Positions 1 to 12,005 of a DNA stretch of 64,000 nucleotides are shown here, one piece after another (within the stretch, counting starts at the first letter, position 1; each line of letters opens with the position of its first letter). Under the pieces are notes generated by a model. The model was not told the origin of the DNA and made no database searches. It saw only the letters and a list, made by a program, of their open reading frames with translations. Source of the DNA: Marchantia polymorpha subsp. ruderalis (lineage: Eukaryota; Streptophyta; Marchantiopsida; Marchantiales; Marchantiaceae); assembly GCA_037833965.1 (NCBI GenBank), contig AP031351.1, forward strand, positions 30,826,501 to 30,890,500. The letters are read 5' to 3'. The translations under genes and the position numbers were made by a program.

Positions 1-328
1 CCCGCTTGAACAATTCCACAAATGAGGCTTCGTCCGCCTTCGTCACCTTGACGCTTTCGCTGTCAAACAGGAGGTACCCGTCCTCACCTGCGCACCTCCC
101 CAATGCCTGTCCCCAATCGCGGACAGTCCATCGATCTACGTGCGGACGGAATCCGCGCGTAGGTTGTCGTTCCTCGTCCAGCCATTCACGCATCATGTCT
201 GCGCACACGTAATTCCATCCCCACAGCAAGAATTTGAGTTTCCTTGCAATCAGCCGGTCCTCAAAAGCACGCAACCCATTCTGCGGGAGCTTGAGTGGCA
301 CCATCCGCAGCTTCACCGATGTCGACAT
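1..328 (-). pseudogene. N-terminal part of the LTR-encoded protein (copy A1)
   Basis: Read on the minus strand from the ATG at 328, this gives about 109 codons matching the start of the 851-aa LTR protein at 37,293. Shared motifs are GLRAF, LLWGWN, RGFRPH, LGRCAGE and SVKV. The rest lies beyond the window edge, so whether this copy is intact is unknown. The start is chosen because the homologous copies all begin with MS followed by a short variable stretch and then LR. No function is known to me. Confidence 0.75.
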
Positions 329-1842
329 CGCGTTCTTGAAATTGGTTTGCGCAACTCTCTCTCTGCTAGGCCCGAGCCTCCTGCTCGCAATTCTGTTTCC
401 TCTGCAAACTCTAATCTCTCTCAATTCCAAATGTCGCGCACTCAATTCTCTCCCTGCCACCGGGTAACTCTCCGCGCGGTGGTGTCTAGAACGTCTCTCA
501 GCTAGAAGGTGGACGCGCGCAGCTCGCACAAGAAATTGAAATCGCAAATTCAAGAATGGGGTGTCCTCTGTCCGCTCGCAGGTGGTCATGGTCGGCTCTT
601 GGTCGTGAAAGCCGAATCACTTGATGGCTGCGCCGGCTCCGAGGTATAACGGCCCTCTCTCTCACGCGCGGCTTCACGCTCCGCCGACGCGCCTTCACTC
701 ACACGCTCGAATTAGCAATTTGAACTCCGCCAGCGTACCACGCCGCGGCCATGGTCGCGCAGCGCCGAAGGCAGACTTCTCGCCGACGCGCTACATTCCT
801 CCGTACTTCAACTTGGCTAGTCCCGCTTCGCCGAAGGCGTTCGTCCGCGCATAGGACAAAAGCTGAACCCCCTTCTGCGTAGGCGGAATCCCCGGCGGAG
901 TTTCCGCCGGCGCCGAACTTCATCCGCCTGTGCGTAGGCGAAATCCGTCCGTACACAGGACGTTCGTCCGCGCAGGTCCCTCGCCGTAGGCGCAGCGCCG
1001 AAGAAGGCTGTGCCGAAGGCGTTGATCGCGGTCAACGGACTCCGTCCAGTCTGTCCATCTCTCTCGCCTCTCCGTCGGCGTTCTTGTCTACGAAACCCCG
1101 ACCGGCCGAAGGCGCACTCGTCCGTACAGTCCGTATAGTCAGTACTGATTTTGCTACTCCGTTGGGTCCTCACCCAACCGTGATGCGCTGGCGCCGAAGG
1201 CGCCGTACAAGTTCCAACCCCGAAGGCGGATTTCTAGGGCCGAAGGCGGACTTCCCGCCGACGCCGAAGCGCCTATGCGGAGGCGAAGTCCGTTCGCCTA
1301 TGCGTAGGTGCAAGTCCTCCCCGCCTATGCGTAGGCGGCATTCTTGGCGGACTCCCTGCCGACGTCAAACCCTATTTCGCCTATGCGTAGGCGAACTTCC
1401 CCCGCCTATGCGTAGGCGAAGGTCTTCGTATCTTTCGACCGTCACAACTCCCTGAGTCCTGATCCGTTCCAAGCGTTCTTAGGCTCCTTAGAACCAGCGC
1501 GTCAAGCTCTTTTCAACGAGACCCTAACCAAGTCAAGGCGTTTGGGAATTACTTAGATTCTGAGGAATTCCTCTAGCGCCAAAGGCGTAGCGCCGAAGGC
1601 GGATTATGCGCCTTGCGCCGAAGAGATACTCCTTCAGAGGCCATCGTTTAGAACGGCGCCTGTTCCAGACATTGCGCCCAACTCCTGGATTCTACAAGAT
1701 TCTACGAGATTCTACGAGATTCTCCGAAATCATCCAGTTTCACTCTATTTAAATGTATCGATGGTTATTTACACTGCTGCCGCGGTACAGTTTTCCAAAA
1801 ATGTTAAAAATTCCGCAAAAATACCAAAAGTGGGTTACCACA
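1..1842 (-). repeat. LTR-A copy A1, U3 part, cut by window start
   Basis: This is the 5' (U3) part of an LTR of the LTR-A family in reverse orientation. It ends at 1842 with TTACCACA, the reverse complement of the family's 5' terminus TGTGGTAA. It holds the start of the LTR-encoded reading frame (1-328), its leader, a block of palindromic micro-repeats (about 740-1,650) and the conserved U3 module (about 1,455-1,575). The sequence that follows (1843 on) is the R region of another LTR-A copy, so A1 seems to be nested in that copy. The matching flank lies outside the window, so a target duplication cannot be checked. Confidence 0.85.
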
Positions 1843-2011
1843 CTCACCAAGTTGTAGCTCCTCTTGCGTGGTGACAGAACTAAGGACACAAACAAACACG
1901 CAGAGAAAATGAGTTCATGATCTGCATTTCCGAACTGGAAAAATCCCAAGGCAAGACGCCTTGAACTACTTTATACCTTCTAAGTTCTAACTAACATTAC
2001 ACTGCACTACG

Positions 2012-4810
2012 CTACGCGCCTGCACGGAACCACGCTACACTACACTCCGCAGAACCTGTGCTTCGCCTTCTACGCGACGGACTGCCGTGCACTAACTCCC
2101 TACCATGCCAGTCTTCTGCTCGACTGCGCAGTCCCAACCGCCTCAACACCGCAGAAACCTCTGTCTCGAGGGTGGCCATGGTGTCCCGCGACTTCGATAG
2201 AAACGAATCCAGCTTCTTCGCCACTCGCCGTCAGCTCCAACTGTCACCTGACAACAAAACCGCCGCACGAAGCTCCAACTCGCGCAGTGTGAGTTTCTCT
2301 TGCGCCGCCACTTCCTAGTGGGCGTAACCTCTGAGACAGTGGTTGACTCGCCTTGCCAACTCTTCCTTCGTGCGATCTGCCTCCTGCCGGCGATCGTCTT
2401 CAACTACAACCAACTGTAATTCGGCCTCCGCACGCTGCGCTCTCAATTCTCCGCACTCGGATTGCAGTTTCCGGATTAATTCTTCATCCGCCTGCCGTGC
2501 GAGCTGACACTGCTCTAACAACCGTGTCTGTCGCACAAGCTCCTCTGACAAAATTCGATTCTGAGCCTGCTCAGAATCCAGCTCCTCTGCGAGTTTCGCC
2601 TTCTCCTTGGCGAAATCTTCCAGCTTCTCGTCCTTCGTCTTGTCGAGAGCTTTGTACACCTTCTTAGTGAGATTGAGGTGGCCCCACAGGCAATCATGCT
2701 TCTCCCGCAGATCCTTAAGTTCCTGATCCACACGGGCCAACAACTTGCTGGTGTGGACTTTAGTGCGGGTTCGCCTTTTCACTAATTCGACGTAGGACCC
2801 AGGCTGGCGGGGGTCTACGTACTTCTCCACTTTGCGATCAAGGTACCTCAACAGAGGTACCACCTGCTCGCAGAGCGCCGCCGTCGGCGTGCCTGCCACT
2901 GACTACTCCTCCTCCTCACTTGATTCCGGTCCCGACGTTGATTCCGTCGATCCTCCTTCTTCGTCATCCTCCGAATTGAGGATTTCGGTCGCCACTGAAT
3001 TCACCGGCGATTGTCTTGAGCGTGGCTTCGAAATGTCTGCGTCGTCTGCCACCACTGTTGCCGTTGCAGCCTCGCTGCTCCCTGCTAGAATGTCCAAGGC
3101 GGTGGGAGAATGTGGTTGTGCCAAATTCACATCGCCCGACCGTTTGGTTTCTGCTAACTTCTCATCGCCGAAGGCGTCCACCGCCGAAGGCGATCGTGCA
3201 GAAGGTGTCTGCGCGGAGTGCAATTGTGCATCGCACACACGTATTTCCTCCAGCCGACAGTCAATCCGCTCCTCCGTTAGGTCCCGCTCCTTCGATAGGT
3301 CCTGCTCCTCCATTAGGTCCTGCGCTAGGGATGCGTCCTGCCTATGCGTAGACGCTATTGTCGGCGGCGCTTCTGCCGAGGGCGGTTGAGCCGAAGGCGG
3401 CTTGCCTGATGTCCCTTGGCCCAAAGGCCCTTCCGCCGAAGGCGCACCTTCCGGCGGACTTCCTGCCGAGGGCGCGTTCCCCGCCGGCTCCCTACTTGTA
3501 GCTCGGTGGCCCGAAGGCCCTTGCGCCGAAGGCGCATTTCCCGGCGGTCTCACCGCCGAAGGACCTTGCCCCGAAGGCCCTTGAGCCCAAGGCGGATCTT
3601 CCGCCGGCTCCTTTCCTTTCCTTCGCTGCACCGGAGGCGAGTCTCGCCTATGCGTAGGCGCTCGCATATCCGCAGGCAATCTCCCGTCCGCAGGGATTCG
3701 CCTATCCGTAGGGAGTCGCCTATTCGTAGGCGGCACACTCATCCGTGCCGCGTGTTGTCGATCTTGACCCGAAGGTCGTCTTACTTCCGACGAGGGCGCC
3801 CGTGCCTTTGGCGTAGGGAGGTCCGCTGACCCCTCTGCTGTCTGTGCATTGCCGTCCTCCTCCGAGGATGGGGTCTTCTCCTCTCCGGCGGCCCGCGCCG
3901 TCTCCGCGCTACTTGCAGGTAATACAAGCCGGCGCGCTTTCTGCTTCGACTGACTGCAAATTTCTTCCAGTGGCCGCTTCCGTTTGAGAGCCGTCGAGTC
4001 TCGATGTGGCTCTTTCTCCGGTTCCTCTCTCCATCTCCGCTTCCGCGGCACTCGCGCTGCGGATGCGTCTCTCCCCGCATCCTGTTGAGCCGGTGGAGTG
4101 GAAGTCGGAGTGTCCTTCGCGTCGGAGTCGACCTCGTTATCCCGCACATACCTCACGGGAGTGTCGAGTAACAACAGTGGATACTGAATACGCTCGGTCA
4201 CGGTTAAGCAACCCATTGACCGATAAAAGTTTATCAAGAAGGGGGTGAGATGATTGATCGTTCCTCCCCTCTACTCAAACGCATGCTGCCGCGTTACCCT
4301 ATGCAAGATACGCGACCAGTGAACCGGATCTCTGGCCAATGTGAGCTCCACGAAAGACACTTGCCAAGAAGTGATGTACGTTGTTCGGTGCGGCTGCAAG
4401 AGTTGTAGAACTGCCATCGCTACGTTTCTACGGAAGCGATCCCTGTAGTCACGGATCCTGTACCCGTTCTTGGTGGAGTTCTCTCTCTTGAACAATTCCA
4501 CGAAGGAGGCTTCTTCCGACTTCGACACCTTGACGCTCTCACTATCAAATAGGAGGAACCCGTCCTCACCTGCACATCTCCCCAGTACTTGTTCCCAATC
4601 TTGGACAGTCCAACGATCTACGTGCAGTCGGAATCCGCGCGTAGGTTGATGTCCCTCCCTTTGCCATTCGCGCACCATGTCCGGGCACACGTAATTCCAT
4701 CCCCACAGCAGGTAATCGAGTTTTACTACAATCAGTCGGTCCTGAAAAGCACGCAACCCAACCTGCGGAAGCTTGAGTGGAACCATCCGCAGCTGAGTGG
4801 ACTTCGACAT
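2012..4810 (-). pseudogene. LTR-encoded protein relic in A2, one frame, nonsense only
   Basis: From the ATG at 4810 to 2012 one minus-strand frame can be followed for over 900 codons. It has internal stops at about 4271, 2903 and 2315 and a TGA near 2,240, but no net frameshift. It covers the whole LTR protein: the N-terminal domain (LLWGWN, LGRCAGE, FVELFKRE), a long Pro/Ser/Ala/Gly-rich middle with repeats of the PSAEG and PTHRR type, then LCEQVVPLLRYLD, a coiled coil, and the basic tail RRRRSTGSAECS. Three of the four stops look like C-to-T type changes of CAG, TGG and CGA; the one at 4271 looks like GAG to TAG. Keeping one frame across a middle region of different length suggests past coding constraint. 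Confidence 0.8.
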
Positions 4811-5798
4811 CGCGTTCTTGAAATTCGATTTCGTGAACCTTCCTCCGCTACCCTCAAGCTTCTTGCTCACTACTTCGATTCTCCTGCAAACTTTAATCTC
4901 TCTCGATTCCGACTGTCGCGCACTCAATTCTCTCTCTGTCACCGTGTGAGTCTCTGCACGGTGGTGTCTGGAATGCCTCTCGGCTAGAAGGTGGACGCGC
5001 GCAGCTCGCACAAGAAATTGAAATCGCAAATTCAAGAATGAAGTGTCCGTTCTCCGCTCGCAGGATGTCATGGTCAGCACTCGGTCGTGAATGTCGACTC
5101 ACTTGATGGCTGCGCCGGCTCGGAGGTGTAACAACCCTCCTCTCGCACGCGCGGCTTCACGCTCCGCCGTCGCGCGCACTCGCACGCTCGAAATGTCAAT
5201 TGGAACTCCGCCAGTGTACTTCGCCGCGGCCATGGTCGCGCAGCGCCGAAGGCTTCTTTCTCGCCGACGCACTACTCGCATTCGTACTCCGACTCGCATC
5301 GATCCCGCACCGCCGAAGGTGTAAGCCGAACCTTCCCACCCTTCAGCGTTTGTAGTCCAGGTGGGGGTTTGAACTCCCATAATCTAACTTCTCAGATCAC
5401 AAGCCATGTGTTCAAAGTGTATCCAAGACAACAAGATCATAAACACTTGCTCTTTCACAGACAAATTATCCAGAACTGAAAATAATAACTTGCTGTCTGC
5501 TATTTCCACAAGAGCATCAGACAAGCTCTTTGTTACATAAAGATCTAACCCAACTCTGGGTGACTTCCTCAATACTACAGCCGCTGTGGGCTTTCCTAGA
5601 TCCCAGTCCCACTCCCAATTCTTACTCAGATTTCAGTATCGATTTCTCAGCTTCCACCTTCAGACCCCACCAGATTTCTCTCTGAGATTCAACTCTCCCT
5701 TTCCAGTTTCAAATTCAGATGCCGACTGTCAGATTTCAGTCTCAGATTTCACTTCACTCTCAGCTCCCATTCTCAGATCTTCCACTCTGATTTCAGCT

Positions 5799-5931
5799 CC
5801 CACTCACAGATTTTACACTTCAATCTCAAATCCCACTCACAGATTTTACACTTCAATCTCAGATCCCACTCACAGATTTTACACTTCAATCTCAGATCCC
5901 ACTCACAGATCTTACATTTCAATCTCAGATG
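5799..5931. repeat. 33-bp tandem repeat, about four copies
   Basis: The unit starting CCCACTCACAG recurs at 5799, 5832, 5865 and 5898, a period of 33 bp with few changes. It lies in the CAGATTTCAGTCTC-rich part of LTR-B copy B1. The other LTR-B copy (18,173-19,921) has only one such unit near 18,780, so the array grew after the copies separated. Confidence 0.85.
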
Positions 5932-6429
5932 CCAATTTAATTTCACTCTCAGATGCGACTCTCCACCCACGAGAGTCTACTTCCTCCTACTTCGAACTCT
6001 CCACAGTCCTCTTCTAATTCTCACCACTTCCCTGCGAAAAATCACTCACACCACACTCTATCCTACTACCGATCCCACCTCCGTCTCCACATCCTGGCAC
6101 ACCACAAGCTCTCGCACACTGGTACACTACAAGCTCTCCGCTCCAAGGCCGAACTCCCCACTTTGAAAGTCCCAGGCCGAGACACCCCCTCCCGCCTTAA
6201 TGCCCCACCAGCAATGATGGGTAACAGCCTGCTTCCCATGCGCGACTTCATGCACCGCCGTCTCTGCCTCCCCCACTTGACTTCACGCCGCCGCCGCTGC
6301 CACACTTGTACAGTCTACATTCATGACCACCCGATTTCCGCCGGAGGGAATCTTCTTCCGCGCACCGCCGAAGGCATCCTACCGCCAAAGACGCACTTCC
6401 GCACCTTTGCCTATCTATTACAATCACTC

Positions 6430-7710
6430 CCGACACTCATAACTCACAGCTCCTTGATCCGTTTCAAGAGTTCTTGGTCTTGTTGAAACGACCGTCGCGA
6501 GCTCTTTTCAACGAGACCCTAACTGAGTCAAACCGTTATGAATTGAAAACGTTATGCCGGTTTTACCCTTCTCCAAAGGCACACCGCCGAATGCCTGTTA
6601 TCTGTTATCGCCGAAGGCGCCGCCACGAAGTTCGCCGGCTCCGAGTTCGCTGACTCGGAGTTCGCCGAAGGCCTGTCGCCTAATCATATCAGCCGCTTTC
6701 GACACTCATAACTCAGTGACGTCTTATCCGTTTGAAGAGTTCTTGATCTCGTTGCAACGAACGACGCGAGCTCTTTCCAACGAGACCCTAATCAAGTCAA
6801 ACCATTAACAAATGAAAAAGACATGCCGATTTTACTGTTTCGCCGAAGGCCCTTCTATCTGTTATCGCCGAAGGCCGGTTTGCAGTTGCCGCCGAAGGCC
6901 TGCCCGCAGTTGTCGCCGAAGACGTCCGAAGCCGGAGACGTTCGGAGCCGAAGACGTCCGAAGCCGAACTCGCCTCAACCCTTCCCATCAGTAACTTCCG
7001 ACACTCACAACTCAGTGATGCCTCATCCGTGATGCCTCATCAGTTCTTGGTCTCGTTGGAACGAGCATCGCGAGCTCTTTCCAACGAGACCCTAATTGAG
7101 TCAAACCGTTACGAATTGAGAAAGTTATGCCGGTTTTACCTTTCGCCAAAGGCACACCGCCGAAGGCCTGTTATCTGTTATCGCCGAAGGCGCCGCCACG
7201 AAGTTCGCCGGCTCGGAGTTCGCCGACTCCGAGTTCGCCGAAGGCCTGTCGCCTAATCATATCAGCCGCTTTCGACACTCATAACTCAGTGACGCCTTAT
7301 CCGTTTGAAAAGTTCTTGGTCTCGTTGGAACGAACGTCGCGAGCTCTTTCCAACAAGACCCTAATCAAGTCAAACCGTTAACAAATGAAAAAGACATGCC
7401 GATTTTACTGTTTCGCCGAAGGCCCCTCTATCTGTTATCGCTGAAGGCCGGTTTGCAGTTGCCGCCGAAGGCCTGCCCGCAGTTGTCGCCGAAAACGTCC
7501 GAAGCCGGAGACGTTCGGAGCCGAAGACGTCTGAAGCCGAACTCGCCTCAACCCTTCCCATCAGTAACTTCCGACACTCACAACTCAGTGATGCCTCATC
7601 CGTTTGAAGAGTTCTTGGTCTCGTTGAAACGAGCGTCGCGAGCTCTTTCCAACGAAACACTAACTGAGTCAAGGCGTCACACATTGAAAACGTTATGAGG
7701 GTTTCACTGT
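6430..7710. repeat. 573-bp tandem duplication built from a shared U3 module
   Basis: Sequence from about 6,480 to 7,050 recurs 573 bp downstream with few differences; for example, the stretches starting near 6,554 and 6,812 recur at 7,127 and 7,385. Within it, a module of about 130 bp occurs five times (near 6,430, 6,700, 7,000, 7,270 and 7,575). The module contains CTCGTTGGAACGAGC, AGCTCTTTCCAACGAGACC and an AAGTTATG-like end. GCCGAAGGC micro-repeats fill the gaps. The same module occurs in LTR-A U3 regions. Confidence 0.8.
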
Positions 7711-8915
7711 TTCGCCGAAGGCCTTTTCCCGAAGGAACTTCACCGAAGGCACTTCGCTGGAGAGCCTGCCCTGAAGGCCCCCTTCCGCACCTTTGCCTAC
7801 TAGCTATAACACCAACTCCTAATCCTGCCAAAACTTCCAGAAAACTCCAAGCATAACTTTGCAAGAGCTTATATCCAAAATTTTAACTCTCCTAAGGGTA
7901 AAAAGACATGTGAGCGCATTTTTGTGCCTACAGAAGGCGTTCCTCCGCACGCTCCGCCGAAGGCGAACTCCTTCCGCCGAAGACGGATTTCCCGGCGGAC
8001 TTCCCGCCGACTCCGAACTCCATCCGCTTGTGCGTAGGCGCTGACCGCTAGCGTCAAAGATGTCCGTCGGCGTAGGTGCCTCACGTTGTCCGTCGGCGTA
8101 GGTGCATCGCCGTAGGCGCATCGCCAAAGGCGACTGTGCCGAAGGCGTTGACCGCGGTCAACGGATTTCGTCCCTTCTGTCAATCTTTCTCTTCTCTCCG
8201 CAGGCGCTCTCGCCTCTGGAGTCCCGTCCTGCCGAGGGCGCACCCGTCCGTTCCGCCGTAGGCGTTGAGCCGAAGGCGGACCATACGGATTCGCTACTCC
8301 GTAGGTACTTATCTAATCTTGATGCGCTGGCGCCGTAGGCGCCGTACGAGCTTCACCCCTGAAGGCGAACTTCTAGGGCCGAAGGCGGATATTTCGCCGA
8401 TGGCAAAGTGCCTACGCGCAGGCGAATTCCTTCCGCCTATGCGTCAGCGGAATTCCCGGCGGACTTCCCGCCGACGACGAACTCCTTCTGCCTATGCGTA
8501 GGCGCTCGTCTTCGCATCTTCCGACACTCACAACTCCCTGAGTCCTCATCCGTTCGAGGTGTTCTTGGGCTCGTTAGAACGAGCGCGTCAAGCTCTTTCC
8601 AACAAAACCTTGAGCAAGTCGAGGCGTTGTGAATTGCATAAACTCTGAGGGATGCCTCTAGCGCCAAAGGCGTACCGCCAAAGGCGGATTATGCGCCTTG
8701 TGCCGAAGGAGAACTCCTTCAGAATCGATCGTTCAGGTCGGGCGCCTGTTCCGGACATTGCGCCCAACTTCTGGATTCTACGAGATCCTGCGAGATCCGC
8801 GATTATCCATTTTCACTCTATTTAAATGTACCGATCACCATTTACACGGCTGCTGCGGTACTGTTTTCCAAAATTGTTTTAAATTCCACACAAAAGCAAA
8901 CAGTGAGTTACCACA

Positions 8916-10220
8916 CAGCAGTAGGTAAGCTTCTTGCCCGCGGATGCGATTGCTCTGCAAACTCTACTCTCACTCAATTCCCGCGGTCGCGCACTCAATT
9001 CTCCCTCCACTAACTCGCCTTCTCCTCGGATTTCTCTCTGCCAGAATGTGTGCGCGCGCAGCTCTCACGAGAAATCGAAATCGCAAATTCAAGAATGAGT
9101 CGCCCGCCCTCGGCTCACAAGATTTCATTGTTGACACTTGGTCGTGAGTGTCGACTCACTTGATGGCTGCGCCAGTTTGGAGGCGTAATGGCCCTCCTCT
9201 CGCACGCTCGACTTCACGCTCCGCCATTGCGCGCACTCGCATGCTTGAAAGTTGAATTTCTCCGCCGCCACTGCTCTCCGTTCCCCAGTTCGTCATTGCC
9301 GAAGGCATATATCGCAGGAGGCGTGTTTTCGCCAAAGGCGTACGCCGGTCTGATGTTCGCCTCGGCGGAGCGTACGCTCCGACTATTTTGTCTTTTCTCA
9401 TTTTGCGCATCGCCTGAGGCGCACATCCGGTCGGCGCGGATTACGCCGGCCCGCAGTCGTATAATGCGTTTTGTCCGTTCTGCCTCGCGTATCGCCGAAG
9501 GCGCGTATCCTGCCGCCGCGAATTACGCCGGCGCATCCGTCCATCTACGCCACACCAAAGGCGTACGACAGGTCGGCTCTTCGCATCCGCCGGAGCTCAG
9601 TTCCGCCACAGGCGCACACATCCGCACCGCTGTAGGCGTTTCGCCGAAGGCGGACCGTACAGGGTCGCCACCTTCCGAAGGCGTAGACCTAATCTTGATG
9701 CGCTGGCGCCAAAGGCGCCGTACAAAGAGATTCACCTCCGAGGGCGAGTTTCTAGGGCCGAAGGCGCTGAGCCGAAGGCGTGTTTTCCGCCGGCTTTGTG
9801 TCTTCCGCCGAAGACGTGTTTTTCCTTCCGACGGCGCAATCCCGTCCGTATCTTCCGATAACCATAACTCCTCGAGTCTTCATCCATTCCAGGCGTTCTT
9901 GGGCTCGTTGGATCGAGCGCGTTGGACCCTTTTCAACGAGACCCTAGCAATGCCAAGGCGTTGCGAATTGAGGAAGTTCTGAGGGGATTCCCCAGCGCCA
10001 AAGGTGGCTAGTGCCGAAGGAGTTCTCCCTCAGAATTGATCGTTTAGGTTGGGGCGCCTGTCCCGGACATTGCGCCCAACTCCTGGATTCTACGAGATCA
10101 TGCAAGATCATCCAGTTTCACTCTATTTAATTGTACCGATTACTATTTACACTGCTGCTGCGGTATTGTTTTTTCAAAAATGTTTTAAATTCCGCACAAA
10201 ACAAAAAGTGGTTTACCACA
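8916..10220 (-). repeat. LTR-A copy A3, U3 fragment
   Basis: This reverse-oriented LTR-A fragment runs from the leader just upstream of the LTR reading frame to the LTR 5' terminus (TTTACCACA at 10220). It has palindromic repeats at about 9,300-9,860 and one U3 module near 9,855-9,985. The reading frame is absent because the copy is cut off at 8916. It abuts copy A4 in the opposite orientation. The long plus-strand frame at 9,188-9,982 is a by-product of the GC-rich repeats and not a gene. Confidence 0.75.
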
Positions 10221-11082
10221 GGCGCTACACCTTGGCGATCCGCATTGTGTAGCTGAAGGCCTTCGGCCGAATGTTCAGAGCTAGTACATTGGTTAGAGAC
10301 TTGAGTAGTTCGGATACCTGCGGGTGATTGCCGATGCTTAGAGCCAGTGACGAGTTAGATACTTGAATAGTTTCGCCCCTACACTTTCGAGTGACTATTC
10401 CTGATTGTACTCCTGCGGGATTTTTCCCCTGAATGCCAAAGTGAAGTTTTGCTACTTCGTGTAAGCCTTGGTTGTAAATTCAGGTTACGCTGCAGCAGGT
10501 GCCTTCAAGGCAACCCCTGTAGTATTTTTGGGAATGACAAGTGCTTAAGAATTCAAACTCTTCAATAGACTGTTATGGTGTGTTACTGAAACGTTTCTCG
10601 TCGAGTCCTTCCGGACCTGTGTTCTCTGTGCGTTTTGTGAATTGAGAGTGTTGTTCACCGCATGTGAGTGACTTTGATCCGAAGTAGGCAGTCCAAACCG
10701 GGTTCTCTACGCTAGCAGAAAACTAGTGGAAGGGTTGTAAAAGCCGGAGTTGGGAGTCACTACCCGCAGTTTCGCTGAGTGTACTCGCGAGGGACTTTCC
10801 CCCTGAAATCTTGAGTAGAGGTCCTAACCGATCTCTGGGTTGTATTTCTGTAGTTTCAGGTGTGTGTGTGTGTGTGGGTGTGTGTTACGCTGCACTGTGC
10901 GACCTCCGAGGGAGCTCCGAGTGAACACTTGCAGTATTTCTGGGAGTGACAGTAGCCTGAGAATTCAAACTCCTCAATAGTCTGTTAAACGTGACACTTT
11001 GTACCCTGTGTGTTCCTCTGTCCCTGTGGGATCGACCTTTCTACCACTATATTGCAGTTTTAGCCTTTAGTGGGTTATTACA
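10221..11082 (+). repeat. LTR-A copy A4, R-U5 fragment
   Basis: A forward-oriented R-U5 segment of LTR-A. It contains the GGCC-TTC-GGCC hairpin, the CACT-TTCG-AGTG hairpin, a (GT)n tract near 10,860, and the family 3' end GTGGGTTATTACA at 11,082. U3 is missing. Confidence 0.75.
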
Positions 11083-11382
11083 CCCACCAACAGGAATCTT
11101 ATGCAAACCTTCACATCGTTTTCCAAAAATGAAGTAACATTTGATGTGATGTTTAATGTGTAGTTACATACGGCATTTTTGAGAAATAGATATGTTATGG
11201 AGAGAGCGGAGAGTCTGCTAATGTGTGTTCTCATGGACGTAGCTAGAAGGGCAAGTCACTTATCGTATGCGTCTTTTCTTGTGTCTGCATTCTCTATCGT
11301 GTGAATTTTTTTGACAATTGGCATCAAAGCCGAGCTCCTTTTCTTGATGATTGAGATTCATGAAAGTGGTAGTGGGAGCCTT
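11083..11382 (+). repeat. Relic of a Copia-like LTR 3' end with tRNA-Met-type PBS
   Basis: About 11,200-11,350 resembles 30,260-30,400: shared blocks are GAGAGCGG-GAGT, AGAAGGGC-AA and TGCATTCTCTAT. It ends with TTGACA followed by ATTGGCATCAAAGCC. The classic plant Copia junction is an LTR end in ...ACA followed by TGGTATCAGAGC, complementary to initiator tRNA-Met, so this reads as a slightly mutated LTR/PBS junction. No coding sequence of the element remains. The rest of the segment shows nothing recognisable. Confidence 0.5.
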
Positions 11383-11587
11383 TGTAATAACCCACTAAAG
11401 GCTATAACTGCAATATAGTGGTAGAAAGGTCGAACCCATAGGGACAGAGGAACACACAGGGTACAAAGTGTCACATTTAACAGACTATTGAGGAGTTTGA
11501 ATTCTCAGGCGACTATCACTCCCAGAAATACTGCAAGTGTTCACTCGGAGCTCACTCGGAGGTCGCATAGTGCAGCGTAGTTCACTC

Positions 11588-11622
<35 letters not shown>

Positions 11623-12005
11623 GAAACTACAGAAACACAACCCAGAGATCGGTTAGGACCTCTACTTAAGATTTTAGGTCGGGGGGGAAAGTCTCTCGCG
11701 AATACACTCAGCGAATCTGCGGGTAGTGACTCCTAACTCCGGCTTTTACAACCCTTTCACCAGCCTTCTGCTAGCGTGGGAAACCCGGGTTGGACTTCCT
11801 ACTTCGGATCAAAGTCACTCACACGCGGTGAACAACACTCTCAACTCACAAAACGCGCAGAGAACACAGGTCCGCACGGAGGGACTCAACTGAGAAACGA
11901 TCCAATAGCACACCATAACAGTGTATTGAAGAGTTTGAATTCTTAGGCACTTGTCATTCCCAGAAATACTACAGGGGTTGCCTTGAAGGCAACTCCTGTA
12001 GCAGT

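Larger units (their letters stand above)
5320..7932. mobile_element. LTR-B solo LTR, copy B1, target duplication GAAGG
   Basis: The unit starts TGTAAGCC and ends CCTACA, with GAAGG repeated immediately outside both ends (5315-5319 and 7933-7937). This shows insertion into LTR-A copy A2. It is homologous to the unit at 18,173-19,921: both begin with a CCCACCCTTCAG...GGTGGGGG stretch, contain a CAGATTTCAGTCTC-rich section, and end with the GTGAGCGCATTTTT motif. It encodes no recognisable protein, so it is taken as a solo LTR of a second family. It is longer than its relative because of an internal 573-bp duplication. Orientation is not established. Confidence 0.75.
1843..8915 (-). mobile_element. 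LTR-A copy A2, interrupted by an LTR-B solo LTR
   Basis: The pieces 1843-5319 and 7933-8915 together form one reverse-oriented LTR-A LTR. From left to right it shows R sequence, a TATA box on the minus strand near 1,970, the LTR reading-frame relic (2012-4810), the leader, palindromic repeats, the U3 module near 8,520-8,650, and the 5' terminus at 8915. It is split by an LTR-B element with a perfect GAAGG target duplication. Its U5 end is missing because copy A1 sits in its R region. It abuts copy A3 directly. Confidence 0.8.

Noticed and set aside
9188-9982. 264-codon plus-strand open frame
   Set aside because: It lies antisense in an LTR-A U3 full of GC-rich micro-repeats, which leave frames open by chance; no homologue or start context.
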